Shown here in pieces: positions 1-8,485 of a stretch of 64,000 bases of DNA. Source of the DNA: Mesorhizobium onobrychidis (lineage in GTDB: Bacteria > Pseudomonadota > Alphaproteobacteria > Rhizobiales > Rhizobiaceae); the NCBI RefSeq assembly GCF_024707545.1, contig NZ_CP062229.1:992001-1056000 (forward strand), read 5' to 3'. A program made the translations under genes and the position numbers. How positions within the stretch are numbered: position 1 is the stretch's first letter; each line of letters starts with the position of its first letter. A model generated the notes under the pieces. That model did no database searches, had not been told where the DNA came from, and saw nothing but the letters and a program-made list of their open reading frames with translations.

Positions 1-201
1 CTCGATCCAGACGCGCGAAAAGCCTTCATCGGCCTGATGTGGGAAATCGTCTACGCCGATGGTGAATTGCACGAACTCGAGGACAATATCGTCTGGCGGG
101 TCGCCGAGCTGATCGGCGTCGAACGCCACGACCGCGTCGAGGCACGCCGCAAGGCGGCCGCCGAAGCGCCGGGCGCCACTGGAACGTCGAGCGACGAATA
201 G
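1..201 (+). CDS. TerB-like (tellurite-resistance TerB family) protein, 3' end only
   Basis: The frame is open from the first base to a TAG at 199-201 and gives the last 66 residues of a protein cut by the window edge. The visible part contains the acidic helix pattern ARKAFIGLMWEIVYADGELH followed by E-D-N-I-V-W-R-V-A-E-L-I-G-V. This resembles the C-terminal half of TerB-family helical-bundle proteins (ADGELHxxE motif). It ends in a low-complexity Ala/Gly/Ser tail. The role of chromosomal TerB-like proteins is poorly defined, and tellurite resistance should not be assumed. The start lies outside the window. Confidence 0.6.
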   Translation, partial: LDPDARKAFIGLMWEIVYADGELHELEDNIVWRVAELIGVERHDRVEARRKAAAEAPGATGTSSDE

Positions 202-212
202 ACGGGATCCCG

Positions 213-929
213 ATGCCATCCATGCCGAGGCCGAGACCAAAAATCCTGATCGTGCTGCATCAGGAGAGTTCGAGCCCCGGGCGCGTCGGCCACATGCTTA
301 TCGAAGAAGGCTTCGACCTCGATCTCCGCTGCCCGCCGCTCGGCGACACCTTGCCGGAAACACTGGACGGTCACGCCGGAACCGTGGTGTTCGGCGGACC
401 GATGAGCGCCAATGACGAGGACGATTTTGTCCGCCGCGAGACCGACTGGCTGAAAGTTCCGCTCAGGGAGAACCGGCCGTTGCTCGGCATCTGCCTCGGC
501 GCGCAGATGCTGGTCAACCACCTTGGCGGCAAGGTCGAGGGTCATGGCGAGGGGCTGGTCGAGATCGGCTGGTATCCGCTGAAGGCGACGGAGGACGGCA
601 AGAAGCTGATGCACTGGCCTGAGATGGTCTACCAGTTTCACCGCGAGGGCTTCTCGCTGCCGAAGGACGCGACGCTGCTGGCGACGGCCGAAACCTATCC
701 CAACCAGGCCTTTCGTTATGGCGACAATGCCTGGGGCATCCAGTTCCATGGCGAATTGACCAGGGCGATGATGCAGCGCTGGGTCGTTCGCGGCGCGCAT
801 CGCTTCGAGTTGCCCGGCGCGCAGCCCGGCCGCGACCATCTCGGCGGCCGGCTGATCTGGGACATGCATCTCAAACGCTGGCTCGGCGAATTCCTGCAGA
901 CGATTTTCGGCAGGCGCGTGCGGTCCTGA
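213..929 (+). CDS. GMP-synthase-like class I glutamine amidotransferase
   Basis: The 238-residue protein is a stand-alone class I GATase domain. The nucleophile elbow LLGICLGAQ places the catalytic Cys at residue 94. The FHGE motif near residue 180 supplies the partner His and Glu, and an oxyanion-type FGGP motif lies near residue 60. No synthetase domain is attached, so it is not GuaA itself; stand-alone members cleave glutamine or gamma-glutamyl bonds in mostly unassigned pathways. The gene follows the TerB-like gene by 11 bases, which suggests co-transcription. A second in-frame ATG at 222 is an equally possible start. Substrate unknown. Confidence 0.85.
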   Translation: MPSMPRPRPKILIVLHQESSSPGRVGHMLIEEGFDLDLRCPPLGDTLPETLDGHAGTVVFGGPMSANDEDDFVRRETDWLKVPLRENRPLLGICLGAQMLVNHLGGKVEGHGEGLVEIGWYPLKATEDGKKLMHWPEMVYQFHREGFSLPKDATLLATAETYPNQAFRYGDNAWGIQFHGELTRAMMQRWVVRGAHRFELPGAQPGRDHLGGRLIWDMHLKRWLGEFLQTIFGRRVRS

Positions 930-1187
930 TCTAGTTTCCGTCTATAAAACGCAAACTGTTGATCTAATTTTGTAAATCGCCGTTTTTGGCGTACGAGGCT
1001 CTGCGGCTTCAGGCATCCGGATTCGTACCACCGATTCCAAGTCCAGCCACCGCTGGAGCCCGACAATGGGCCAAAGGTTGCGTCAAGGCCACCGGACCGG
1101 CAAGGTCTGCCTGCCGAGCGGTGAACCGAGCGACAGCAGTCTGCTGTGGCCTGCCGGTTCGACCGAAGCAGGACGTCATGGTCGACG

Positions 1188-2003
1188 TCAGACCGGCAGC
1201 CCGTTCTGCTTTCGCAGGCTCTTGTCGAATGCGGATGCCGGGACGAAACGGCGCAGGAAACTGACCTGGCGCGCCATTTTTCCCGCCGCATAGCGCCTTC
1301 TCGGAACGGATTCGGTCGCTGCTTTCAACACCGTTTCGGCTACGATTTCCGGAGCATCGCCTGTTTCGATCGCTTTGCGCAGGATCACATCCATGCCAGC
1401 GCGCGCAGCGTCATAGATATCAAGCAACTGGTCCGGCCTGGCGAGATTTTCTTCAAACGACGTCCGCGTATAGGCGGGCTCGACCAACACGACGCGAATT
1501 CCGAAAAGGCGCAGTTCGTGGTCGAGCGATTCGGAATAGCCTTCGATGGCATGTTTGGTCGACGCATAGAGCGCGGAATAGGGTGCTGGGATTAACCCCA
1601 ATACCGAACTCAAATTGACGATCCTGCCCGTTCCTTGACGGCGCATTGTCGGCAGAACCGCGTTGGTCACGCGGAGTACGCCGAAGACGTTCACGTCGAA
1701 CAGCGCCTGAGCCTGGACTGTCGAGGACTCCTCGGCGCCGCCGAGCAAGCCGATGCCGGCATTGTTGACGAGCAGGTCGATACGCCCGGCCTTAGCCAGC
1801 ACCTCATCGACCAGTTTCGCCACCGACGCGTCATCGGTGACGTCGCAGGTCAGCATGGTAATGCCGTCGGATCGTTCGGCGACCGCGCGACGGCTTGTGC
1901 CGAACACGCGAAAGCCGGCGGTCTGCAAAGCAATGGCCGTTGCGCGCCCGATGCCGGTGGATGCCCCTGTCACCAGGGCGACGCCAGGATTGGTCTTGTT
2001 CAT
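1188..2003 (-). CDS. short-chain dehydrogenase/reductase (SDR)
   Basis: A classical SDR of 271 residues. It has the N-terminal cofactor motif TGASTGIG, the NNAG motif, the catalytic Ser in NLSSVLG and the YxxxK pair in YASTKHA. The family catalyses NAD(P)-dependent oxidation or reduction of alcohols and ketones; the substrate cannot be told. I set the start at the ATG at 2003 because the Rossmann fold begins eight residues later; the open frame extends further upstream but that part has no homologous character. Its 5' leader and first codons are duplicated at 2546-2602. The nearby HxlR regulator may control it. Confidence 0.88.
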   Translation of the reverse strand: MNKTNPGVALVTGASTGIGRATAIALQTAGFRVFGTSRRAVAERSDGITMLTCDVTDDASVAKLVDEVLAKAGRIDLLVNNAGIGLLGGAEESSTVQAQALFDVNVFGVLRVTNAVLPTMRRQGTGRIVNLSSVLGLIPAPYSALYASTKHAIEGYSESLDHELRLFGIRVVLVEPAYTRTSFEENLARPDQLLDIYDAARAGMDVILRKAIETGDAPEIVAETVLKAATESVPRRRYAAGKMARQVSFLRRFVPASAFDKSLRKQNGLPV

Positions 2004-2034
2004 GGAAGTCACTTCTTTCTTTGTGTTGGATTGG
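1978..2034 (-). repeat. Leader-plus-start segment of SDR gene, copy A of a 57-bp duplication
   Basis: This segment spans the SDR start codon, its ribosome-binding region and the first eight or so codons. It matches 2546-2602 at 50 of 57 positions with no gaps by my manual alignment. Both copies have the same orientation and both contain ATG followed by codons for Asn-(Lys/Arg)-Thr-Asn. Confidence 0.85.
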
Positions 2035-2097
2035 CGGCTGCAGGCATGCGCGCCAAATGGAGATGTGGCGCACGCCCCGGCGATCCGATGAGGGGCA

Positions 2098-2454
2098 TTA
2101 CTCGGCAAGGGCCCCAGTTCGCTGGTTGGACACCGACCCCAGCTCGGTGACGGTAAGCTTGTCGCCGGAGCGCGAAATCTCGAGGCTTTGCTCAGGTTCG
2201 CCCAATTTCCGCGGCACGGATATCGTAGCCGACTGCCCTTCGGCGAGCGTGGCCGAGAAGCGCACTGGGAGCCCGGCCTCACCATCGGCTATCGTTGCGA
2301 TCACCCGATAGCCGTCATTTTCGTCGGTGTAGTGTAAGACGCCGCGAAAACCGCCGAGATCGATACTCTCCCCGGCCATGACCGACAGCTCGCCGGCATA
2401 CAACGGAGACGCGGCCAGGAAGAATGCCGCCACGCCACCGATGAGGTTGATCAT
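2098..2454 (-). CDS. small secreted protein of unknown function
   Basis: From the ATG at 2454 this is a 118-residue protein. It starts with a clear signal peptide (MINLIGGVAAFFLAASPLYA, cleavage after ALYA-like residues near 20) and continues as a small beta-rich, Asp/Gly-rich domain that I do not recognise. A GGAG lies about eight bases before this ATG, which favours this start. The frame stays open upstream through a duplicated SDR start (ATG at 2571), so a fused 157-residue product is possible but would bury the signal peptide. Probably periplasmic. It lies between an SDR and a divergent HxlR regulator. Confidence 0.6.
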   Translation of the reverse strand: MINLIGGVAAFFLAASPLYAGELSVMAGESIDLGGFRGVLHYTDENDGYRVIATIADGEAGLPVRFSATLAEGQSATISVPRKLGEPEQSLEISRSGDKLTVTELGSVSNQRTGALAE

Positions 2455-2545
2455 TGCGACGCTCCGTTTGGATGGTGCCGATCTCGGCTGGCCCGCGGCG
2501 ATGTGATGTGCCGATTGCACGAGCTGACGGTTGCGTTCCGGATGG

Positions 2546-2602
2546 GCTACGCCAAGGTTGGTCCTGTTCATGGAAGTCACTCCTTTCTTTGTGCTGGATT
2601 GC
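2546..2602 (-). repeat. Copy B of the duplicated SDR leader, a truncated SDR start
   Basis: This 57-bp segment matches 1978-2034 (50/57). It contains an ATG at 2571 followed by codons for MNRTNLGVA, equivalent to MNKTNPGVA of the intact SDR. Similarity stops there, before the TGxxxGIG motif. It looks like the stump of a duplicated or deleted SDR gene now placed upstream of the small secreted protein. Confidence 0.8.
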
Positions 2603-2618
2603 ATCTCAAAAGGATGTT

Positions 2619-2659
2619 ACTATCATTTCGATATGAAGTCACTATCAAAATGGTATGAA
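2619..2659 (+). promoter_or_regulatory. Putative HxlR operator: two direct repeats, 22-bp period
   Basis: ACTATCATTTCGATATGAA (2619-2637) is followed exactly 22 bp later by ACTATCAAAATGGTATGAA (2641-2659). The two copies agree at 14 of 19 positions. The spacing is two helical turns, so both would face the same side. The second copy overlaps the regulator's own start codon, a layout typical of autorepression. Binding by the adjacent HxlR protein is inferred. Confidence 0.5.
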
Positions 2660-3092
2660 CATGAAAAATCTTTCCGATGCCTCTTGCCCGATCGCCCGCG
2701 GCCTGACCTGCGTCGGCGATGCGTGGAGCATGTTGATCCTTCGCGACGCGAGCCTGGGCCTCACCCGCTTCGACGAATTCCGGAAAAGTCTGGGCATCGC
2801 CCCAACCATCCTGACCCGGCGGCTGGCGACGCTGACGGAGGAGGGACTTCTGGAAAAGCGACGCTACTCGGAGCGGCCTCCGCGCGATGAGTACGTGCTG
2901 ACCGCCGCCGGCCGCGATTTCTTGCCGGTGCTGATCTTACTGGGGGCGTGGGGACGCCAGTACCGTGGCGAAGGCAGGTTGGCGCGATACATCGACGCTG
3001 AGACAGGAGCAGAAATCGAGCCGGTAGCCGTGGATGCTGTCACAGGGGCAAAGATCGGCACCCGCGCGATACGCGTTGCAGCGCCCGAATAG
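2655..3092 (+). CDS. HxlR-family winged-helix transcriptional regulator
   Basis: The 145-residue protein has the HxlR hallmark SCPIARGLTCVGDAWSMLIL near the N-terminus, with a conserved Cys that serves as a redox or electrophile sensor in some members. The winged helix follows (RFDEFRKSLGIAPTILTRRL, recognition helix, then the wing near residues 65-80). It is divergent from the secreted protein and SDR genes and probably controls them. No Shine-Dalgarno sequence precedes the ATG at 2655 or the alternative ATG at 2661, so translation may be leaderless. The inducing signal is unknown. Confidence 0.88.
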   Translation: MNMKNLSDASCPIARGLTCVGDAWSMLILRDASLGLTRFDEFRKSLGIAPTILTRRLATLTEEGLLEKRRYSERPPRDEYVLTAAGRDFLPVLILLGAWGRQYRGEGRLARYIDAETGAEIEPVAVDAVTGAKIGTRAIRVAAPE

Positions 3093-3198
3093 CATTCGTC
3101 CGCATCGATGGGAGCTGAGACGTGGCAACAGCGGGGTCATTCGGCGTTCGCCGGGCCCGAACCCCCGATCAGTGCGCCCCGGATCAGTGCGCTCTGGT

Positions 3199-4440
3199 TC
3201 AGTTTCGCCCGTTGAGGTGGCGCACCTTGCGCAGCTGCGGGAACAGCACCGCCCACAGCCCGGCGACAACGACCGCGCCGACGCCGCCGATCACCACCGC
3301 AGGCACGGTGCCGATCAATGCCGCCATGGTGCCTGCACGGAATTCGCCGAGCTCGTTGGAGGCGCCGACGAAAACCTGATTGACGGCGTTGACGCGGCCG
3401 CGCACCTGGTCCGGCGTCCACAGCTGGATCAGCGTCTCTCTGATGTAGACGCTGAACATATCGGTGGCGCCGAGCAAGGCGAGTGCTGCGATCGACAACC
3501 AGGTGATGGTGGAGAGGCCAAACAGCACGGTAAAGGCGCCGAACAGCGCGACGAAGCCGAGCATGACCACGCCGGTGTGGTTGCGGATCGGATGTCCGGC
3601 CAGCCAGATGGCAACGCAGATGGCGCCGATGCCCGGTGTCGAGCGCAACAGTCCCAGGCCCCATGGGCCGAGATCGAGGATGTCGCGCGCATAGACCGGC
3701 ATCAGTGCCGTGGCGCCGGACAAAAGCACGGCGAACAAATCGAGCGAAATGGCGCCGAGCACGATCTTCTCGCTCCAGATATAGCCGAATCCGGCAAACA
3801 GGGTCTGCATCGTCGGCCTGTCGATTTCGCTGCGCTGGGCAGGCTTCGGGATAGTAAAGACCAGCACCGCGGCGACAAACATCAGAACGGCTGCGGTGCC
3901 GTATGCCGCTTCCGCCGAAAGCCCGTAGAGCAAGCCACCGGCGACCGGTCCGACGATGGTCGCCGTCTGCCAGGCTGACGAATTCCAGGCGATCGCGTTG
4001 CCGAAATCCTCAGGTGGCACGAGGTTGGCGAACAGCGACGCTGCCGCCGGTCCGAAGAAGGCGCGCGCGATGCCGAACATGGCGAGCACGCCGAAGATCA
4101 AACCCGGCCCGCTAAGGCCGCGCAGCGTCAGCAGCAGCAAAACCAACGCGCAGATCGCCTCCAGCAGTGCGGTCAGCGCCATGATCAGGCGGCGGCCGAA
4201 ACGGTCGGCGACCACCCCGGTGACCAACACCAGCAGCAGCGAAGGCAAGAACTGGACAATGCCGACAAGGCCGAGATCGAATGGATCGCGGGTCAGGTCG
4301 TACACCTGCCAGCCGACGGCGACGGATACGATCTGGGTGGCGAAGGTGGAGAGGAAGCGTGCCGCCCAATAACTCAGGAAGGGTTTGTGCCGGAAGGCGG
4401 CATAGCGCCGGTCGGGCGATGGATGGGCTTGCGATGTCAT
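3199..4440 (-). CDS. MFS transporter, EntS/DHA3-like exporter
   Basis: A 413-residue polytopic protein with about 12 hydrophobic segments. The loop after TM2 carries the MFS signature (GVVADRFGRR), and repeated motifs such as GATALMPVYARDIL and TPDQVRGRVNAVNQ are typical of the DHA3/enterobactin-exporter branch. Members export siderophores, macrolides or other small molecules by proton antiport; the substrate here is not predictable. The gene is convergent with the HxlR gene and stands alone. A GGGGCC stretch ten bases before the ATG at 4440 is a weak ribosome-binding site. Confidence 0.85.
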   Translation of the reverse strand: MTSQAHPSPDRRYAAFRHKPFLSYWAARFLSTFATQIVSVAVGWQVYDLTRDPFDLGLVGIVQFLPSLLLVLVTGVVADRFGRRLIMALTALLEAICALVLLLLTLRGLSGPGLIFGVLAMFGIARAFFGPAAASLFANLVPPEDFGNAIAWNSSAWQTATIVGPVAGGLLYGLSAEAAYGTAAVLMFVAAVLVFTIPKPAQRSEIDRPTMQTLFAGFGYIWSEKIVLGAISLDLFAVLLSGATALMPVYARDILDLGPWGLGLLRSTPGIGAICVAIWLAGHPIRNHTGVVMLGFVALFGAFTVLFGLSTITWLSIAALALLGATDMFSVYIRETLIQLWTPDQVRGRVNAVNQVFVGASNELGEFRAGTMAALIGTVPAVVIGGVGAVVVAGLWAVLFPQLRKVRHLNGRN

Positions 4441-4650
4441 GATTTTAGGCCCCGTCGTGATAGCATCGGCCGGCGGGGCACTTCCACGACGGGCGCTGGT
4501 CCGGACAAGAAGCCTTTAGCGCAATTCGGCGCGGGGCGCGCGCAAAAACCGGCGCTGGATCAAGGATTTTCGGGCTGCCATGCTAATCGCATATGGCAAA
4601 CGCGCTCGGCGGAGGTGGAGAGGCTATCGGGCGCGCAGGTCGAGTTCCTT

Positions 4651-4671
4651 CGCGCCCCCCTCTGTCCTGCC
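4651..4671. repeat. Half-copy of the Mesorhizobium-type intergenic palindrome
   Basis: GCGCCCCCCTCTGTCCTGCC (4652-4671) is identical to the left end of the full element at 23931-23950. The inner palindrome and the right arm are missing. It sits in the 271-bp gap between the MFS gene and mucR, which otherwise shows no gene. Confidence 0.6.
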
Positions 4672-4711
4672 AATCTTCGAGGCTTCCGTTTGCCGGGCTT
4701 CGAACGACGTG

Positions 4712-5173
4712 TCAGACCGTGGCTTTGGGCTTCCTGGTCTTCTTCACCGGCGCCGGCGGGGCGGCCTTGCGGCCAAGGCCGATCGCCTTCGCCAGTTGCG
4801 AGCGCGAGGCCGCATAGGTGGGGGCAACCATCGGATAGTCGGCCGGCAAGCCCCATTTGGCGCGGTAGGCATCCGGCGTCAGCCCGAAATGAACGCCGAT
4901 ATGGCGCTTCAGGGATTTGAACTTCTTGCCGTCTTCGAGGCAGATGATGTAGTCCGGCGTCACCGATTTCTTAGGATTGACGGCGGGGATCAGCGGCGCT
5001 GCCGCCGGAGCGGCGGGTTGTCCGAGTCCACTTATCGACGCGCTGACGCTGGCGATGAGATCGCCGAGGCCGGAAGCGGGCAAGCGGTTCTTCTCGACGT
5101 AAGCGGACACGATGTGAGCAGTCAGCTCGAGAAGGTCGATGTCCTTGCGGGCCTTGTTGCTGTCGTCGGTCAA
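4712..5173 (-). CDS. mucR: MucR/Ros-family prokaryotic zinc-finger regulator
   Basis: The 153-residue protein has the Ros/MucR architecture: an N-terminal oligomerisation helix (DLLELTAHIVSAYVEKN), a Pro/Ala linker, and the DNA-binding finger with core CLEDGKKFKSLKRH. Candidate metal ligands are Cys78, Asp81, His91 and His95. Asp replaces the second Cys of classical Ros, as in several M. loti homologues known from the literature. The basic tail KKTRKPKA ends the protein. MucR proteins act as H-NS-like global regulators of exopolysaccharide, motility and symbiosis genes. The upstream gap (5174-5320) has AT-rich stretches around 5252-5275 that suit MucR autoregulation. Confidence 0.9.
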   Translation of the reverse strand: MTDDSNKARKDIDLLELTAHIVSAYVEKNRLPASGLGDLIASVSASISGLGQPAAPAAAPLIPAVNPKKSVTPDYIICLEDGKKFKSLKRHIGVHFGLTPDAYRAKWGLPADYPMVAPTYAASRSQLAKAIGLGRKAAPPAPVKKTRKPKATV

Positions 5174-5320
5174 TCTATTTTCTCCGTTAGTGGGGTCGCA
5201 GAATTCCTAGTCGGCAAATCTGCGCAACGCAATGACGCCGCACCACGCCACACATTATTTTGAATAACAATACTAACGGCCGGGCCAGATCAACAGGTCT
5301 GATCCCAAACCGCTATAATA

Positions 5321-6025
5321 TCAGACAATCAGGGATTTGTCGCGCCACAGTCGAAATCCCCCTTCGAAGGCGCGTGTGTTGTCGCCGCGCCTGCAACCGG
5401 CAGGCAATTCGTCTAACTCGTCGACATTGCCGCCGCCGATGACCACATAGTCAGGCTGCATGGCGGCGCGCAGCCGCTCGACGACGTCGAAGACGTGTTT
5501 GCGCCATTTCTTCTTGCCGCGCTTTTCAAGGCCGCGTTCGCCGATATAATCCTCAAAACTGCCGCCCTTCTTGTAGGGGAGATGCGCGAGTTCCATCGGC
5601 TGGGCGACATTGTCGACAATCATCGCAGCACCGAGCCCCGTCCCGAGGCCGAGGAACAGCATGCGCCCGCCCTCGTAGCTGCCGACGGCCTGCATCAGCG
5701 CGTCGTTGACGATTTTCACCGGCTTGCCGAACTGCGTTGCGAAGTCGCATCCGACCCAGCCCTTGCCGAGATTGGCAGGGTCGGTCAGCGGCCTGTTGTG
5801 ATGCACCGGGCCGGGATAACCCATCGAGATGACGTCGTAGGGCAAGCCATCGGCGAGCGTCTGCACGGCCGCGATCATCTGCTGCGGCGTCAGGCCGGGT
5901 CCGGAATCGGTTCTGCGCTCCTCGCCGCCGGCGCTGGTGAGGATCTTGACGTGGGAGCCGCCAATATCGATCGCAAGCACGATCTTTTCGCTGTCCGGTG
6001 CAGGCTTTCTCGCCGCTTTGGCCAT
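5321..6025 (-). CDS. ROK-type / polyphosphate-glucokinase-like sugar kinase
   Basis: A 234-residue kinase with the ASKHA phosphate motifs AIDIGGSHVK (phosphate-1) and LGLGTGLGAAMI (phosphate-2), plus the ROK-type NDALMQAVGSYEGG loop. The ROK zinc motif is absent, as in actinobacterial polyphosphate glucokinases, so PPGK-like activity (glucose plus polyP or ATP to glucose 6-phosphate) is likely. The start at 6025 has GAGAGG seven bases upstream; another ATG at 6046 would overlap zwf. It is the last gene of the GH15-gnd-zwf operon and would supply the substrate of Zwf. The phosphoryl donor is not provable from sequence. Confidence 0.8.
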   Translation of the reverse strand: MAKAARKPAPDSEKIVLAIDIGGSHVKILTSAGGEERRTDSGPGLTPQQMIAAVQTLADGLPYDVISMGYPGPVHHNRPLTDPANLGKGWVGCDFATQFGKPVKIVNDALMQAVGSYEGGRMLFLGLGTGLGAAMIVDNVAQPMELAHLPYKKGGSFEDYIGERGLEKRGKKKWRKHVFDVVERLRAAMQPDYVVIGGGNVDELDELPAGCRRGDNTRAFEGGFRLWRDKSLIV

Positions 6026-6042
6026 TGCGTCGCCTCTCGAGT

Positions 6043-7419
6043 TCATTTCGCCGGATTGATCCAGCCGTTCGGCGGTCCGAATCCGGCCATCGCATCGGCA
6101 GGACCCCATGTCCCCGGCTCATAAAGCTGCGGCGGCGTGGTGTCGCCAAGCACCGGGCCGACGATCCGCCAGGCGAGTTCGCTGGCGTCCTGGCGGGTGA
6201 ACAACTGGCCGTTGCCGTTCATGGCGTCGCCGATCAGCCGCTCATAGGGCGGCATGTCGCCCTTGCTGTCGTCGAGCGCGGTGAGTTCGACCTGCTCGCC
6301 GATCATGTCGTCACCGGCGGCTTTGCGTTGGGCGCCAATCGAGATCGCTACCTGTGGGTCAATGCGGAAGCGCACGTAGTTTGCGTCGCCCGGTTTGATC
6401 GGGTCGAAGACGTCGAGCGGCGGCCGCTTCAGCCGGACAACGACCTCGGTGGCGTGCACCGGCATTGATTTGCCGGCGCGGATGAAGAAGGGCACGTCCT
6501 GCCAGCGCCAGGTGTCGACGAAAAACCGCACCGCCGCGAACGTCTCGACCGGCGAGTTCGGCGCGACGCCCGGCTCGCTGAGATAGCCTTTGAATTGGCC
6601 GCGCACGACATCGTCCTTGGTCAGCGTCCGGATCGCCCGCAGCACCTGCACCTTCTCGTCGATAAGATCGTCGGCCGAGCGACCAACGGGCGGCTCCATG
6701 GCAAGCAGCAGCAGGATGTTGAGCAGGTGGTTCTCGATGACGTCGCGGATGCAGCCGACCTCGTCGTAGAAGCGGCCACGGCCCTCGACACCGAAATCCT
6801 CGGCCATGGTGATCTGGACGCTCTCGACGAAATTGCGATTCCAGATCGGCTCGAGGAAGGAATTGGCGAAGCGGAAATAGAGCAGGTTCTGGATAGCCTC
6901 CTTGCCGAGATAATGGTCGATGCGGAAGATCGACTTTTCGTCGAAGACCAGATGTAGCACCCGGTTCAGCCAGCGCGCCGATTGCAGATCATGACCGAAG
7001 GGCTTTTCCACCATCAGGCGTGCGCCCTGGGCGGCGCTAGACTGCTCCAGACCCTGGATGACCGTCTCGAACATGGTCGGCGGCACCGCCAGATAGTGCA
7101 GCGGGTGCTGCGCGGTTCCCAGCGCGTTTTTCAACTTCTCGAATGTCGCTACGCTGCGGTAGTCGCCGCTGACATAGCGAAGCAGCGAGGCAAGTTTCGC
7201 GAAGATTTTTTCGTCGACCTTGCCGACGGCTTTGACGATGCCGTCGCGGGCGCGCGCCTGCAACTGCTTCAGGTCCCAGGCGTCGAAGGCGACGCCGATC
7301 ACCGGCTCGGTCAGTGTTCCCTTGGCGACCATGGCGTAAAGTGTGGGGAAGATCTTCTTGTGGGCGAGATCACCGGTCGCCCCGAAAAGCACCAGCGTGT
7401 CGGACCGTTCCTGGCTCAT
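6043..7419 (-). CDS. zwf: glucose-6-phosphate 1-dehydrogenase
   Basis: A 458-residue cytoplasmic enzyme that oxidises glucose 6-phosphate to 6-phosphogluconolactone with NADP (entry to the oxidative pentose-phosphate and Entner-Doudoroff routes). Visible signatures are the nucleotide-binding [11 protein letters not shown] at the N-terminus and the active-site motif RIDHYLGKE near the middle, followed by [10 protein letters not shown]. The ATG at 7419 has a strong GGGGGAG eight bases upstream. It lies 16 bp after gnd and 17 bp before the kinase gene. No 6-phosphogluconolactonase gene is adjacent. Confidence 0.96.
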   Translation of the reverse strand: MSQERSDTLVLFGATGDLAHKKIFPTLYAMVAKGTLTEPVIGVAFDAWDLKQLQARARDGIVKAVGKVDEKIFAKLASLLRYVSGDYRSVATFEKLKNALGTAQHPLHYLAVPPTMFETVIQGLEQSSAAQGARLMVEKPFGHDLQSARWLNRVLHLVFDEKSIFRIDHYLGKEAIQNLLYFRFANSFLEPIWNRNFVESVQITMAEDFGVEGRGRFYDEVGCIRDVIENHLLNILLLLAMEPPVGRSADDLIDEKVQVLRAIRTLTKDDVVRGQFKGYLSEPGVAPNSPVETFAAVRFFVDTWRWQDVPFFIRAGKSMPVHATEVVVRLKRPPLDVFDPIKPGDANYVRFRIDPQVAISIGAQRKAAGDDMIGEQVELTALDDSKGDMPPYERLIGDAMNGNGQLFTRQDASELAWRIVGPVLGDTTPPQLYEPGTWGPADAMAGFGPPNGWINPAK

Positions 7420-7435
7420 GAGCGTGTCTCCCCCG

Positions 7436-8452
7436 TCACGAGCCGGTCTTCGGCTTTTCGACATGGCCGCCGAAAGCATAGCGCATGGCGGACAAGAGCT
7501 TGTCGGCGAATTCGGATTCACCTTGCGAGGAGAACCGGTCGAACAGGGCCGAGGACAGAACCGGCGCCGGCACACCGGTGTCGATCGCCGCCTTCAGCGT
7601 CCAGCGGCCTTCGCCGGAATCCGAGACCCGTCCACCGAACTGCGTCAGCGCCGAGTCGGCCTTCAACGCGCCGGCCGTCAGGTCGAGCAGCCAGGAACCG
7701 ATGACGCTGCCATGCCGCCAAACCTCGGCTACCTCGGCGACATCGATGTCGAACTGGTAGTATTGTGGGTTTTCGAGCGGGCTGGTTTCGGCGTCCGCCG
7801 TCCGCTGCCTCTTGCCTGCATTCGCCGCTTTCAGGATGTTCATGCCCTCGGCATAGGCGGCCATGACGCCGTATTCGATGCCGTTGTGGACCATCTTGAC
7901 GAAATGGCCGGCGCCGCTCGCTCCGCAATGGAGATAGCCGAAGGGCGCGGTTCCGGCACCCTTTTCGGTGGCAGGCGCGGCGGCATCGGCCCCTGGCGCC
8001 AGCGTCGCGAAGACCGGGTCGAGATGCTGGACCGCGCCGTCGGGGCCGCCGATCATCAGGCAATAGCCGCGCTCGAGGCCCCAGACGCCGCCGCTGGTGC
8101 CGACATCGACATAGTTCAGGCCCTTGGAGGCGAGGTGTGCGGCCTGGTCGACGGCGTCGTGGTAGTAGGAATTGCCGCCGTCGATGATGATGTCGCCTGG
8201 CTCCATCAGCGCGGCCACCTGCTCGACGATCTTGCCAGTAATCGCCGCCGGCAGCATCAGCCAGGCGCTGCGCGGCTTGGTCAGCTTGCCGACGAACTCC
8301 TCCATCGAAGCCGCCCCGATCGCGCCGTCCTTGACCAGTGCGGCGACGCTGGCCGGGTTGATGTCATAGACCACGCATTCGTGGCCATCGCGCAGCAGGC
8401 GCCGCACCATGTTGGCGCCCATCCTGCCCAGTCCCATCATTCCGATCTGCAT
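7436..8452 (-). CDS. gnd: 6-phosphogluconate dehydrogenase, decarboxylating (short GndA type)
   Basis: A 338-residue enzyme converting 6-phosphogluconate to ribulose 5-phosphate plus CO2. It shows GLGRMGANM (dinucleotide fold), [12 protein letters not shown], the substrate-binding [12 protein letters not shown], and the catalytic [10 protein letters not shown]. At 338 residues it belongs to the short bacterial class, often NAD-preferring, rather than the roughly 470-residue E. coli Gnd type. It lies between the GH15 gene and zwf on the same strand. Confidence 0.95.
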   Translation of the reverse strand: MQIGMMGLGRMGANMVRRLLRDGHECVVYDINPASVAALVKDGAIGAASMEEFVGKLTKPRSAWLMLPAAITGKIVEQVAALMEPGDIIIDGGNSYYHDAVDQAAHLASKGLNYVDVGTSGGVWGLERGYCLMIGGPDGAVQHLDPVFATLAPGADAAAPATEKGAGTAPFGYLHCGASGAGHFVKMVHNGIEYGVMAAYAEGMNILKAANAGKRQRTADAETSPLENPQYYQFDIDVAEVAEVWRHGSVIGSWLLDLTAGALKADSALTQFGGRVSDSGEGRWTLKAAIDTGVPAPVLSSALFDRFSSQGESEFADKLLSAMRYAFGGHVEKPKTGS

Positions 8453-8485
8453 GTTTCTCGTCCTGGTTCTTGAGGGATAGAAGAT

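Noticed and set aside
978..991. Hairpin CGCC-GTTTTT-GGCG after the amidotransferase gene as a terminator
   Set aside because: The stem is only four base pairs and no T-run follows it, so it is not convincing as a terminator.
930..1187. Short open frames in the gap between the amidotransferase and SDR genes
   Set aside because: They lack ribosome-binding sites and recognisable composition, and both strands show equally poor candidates.
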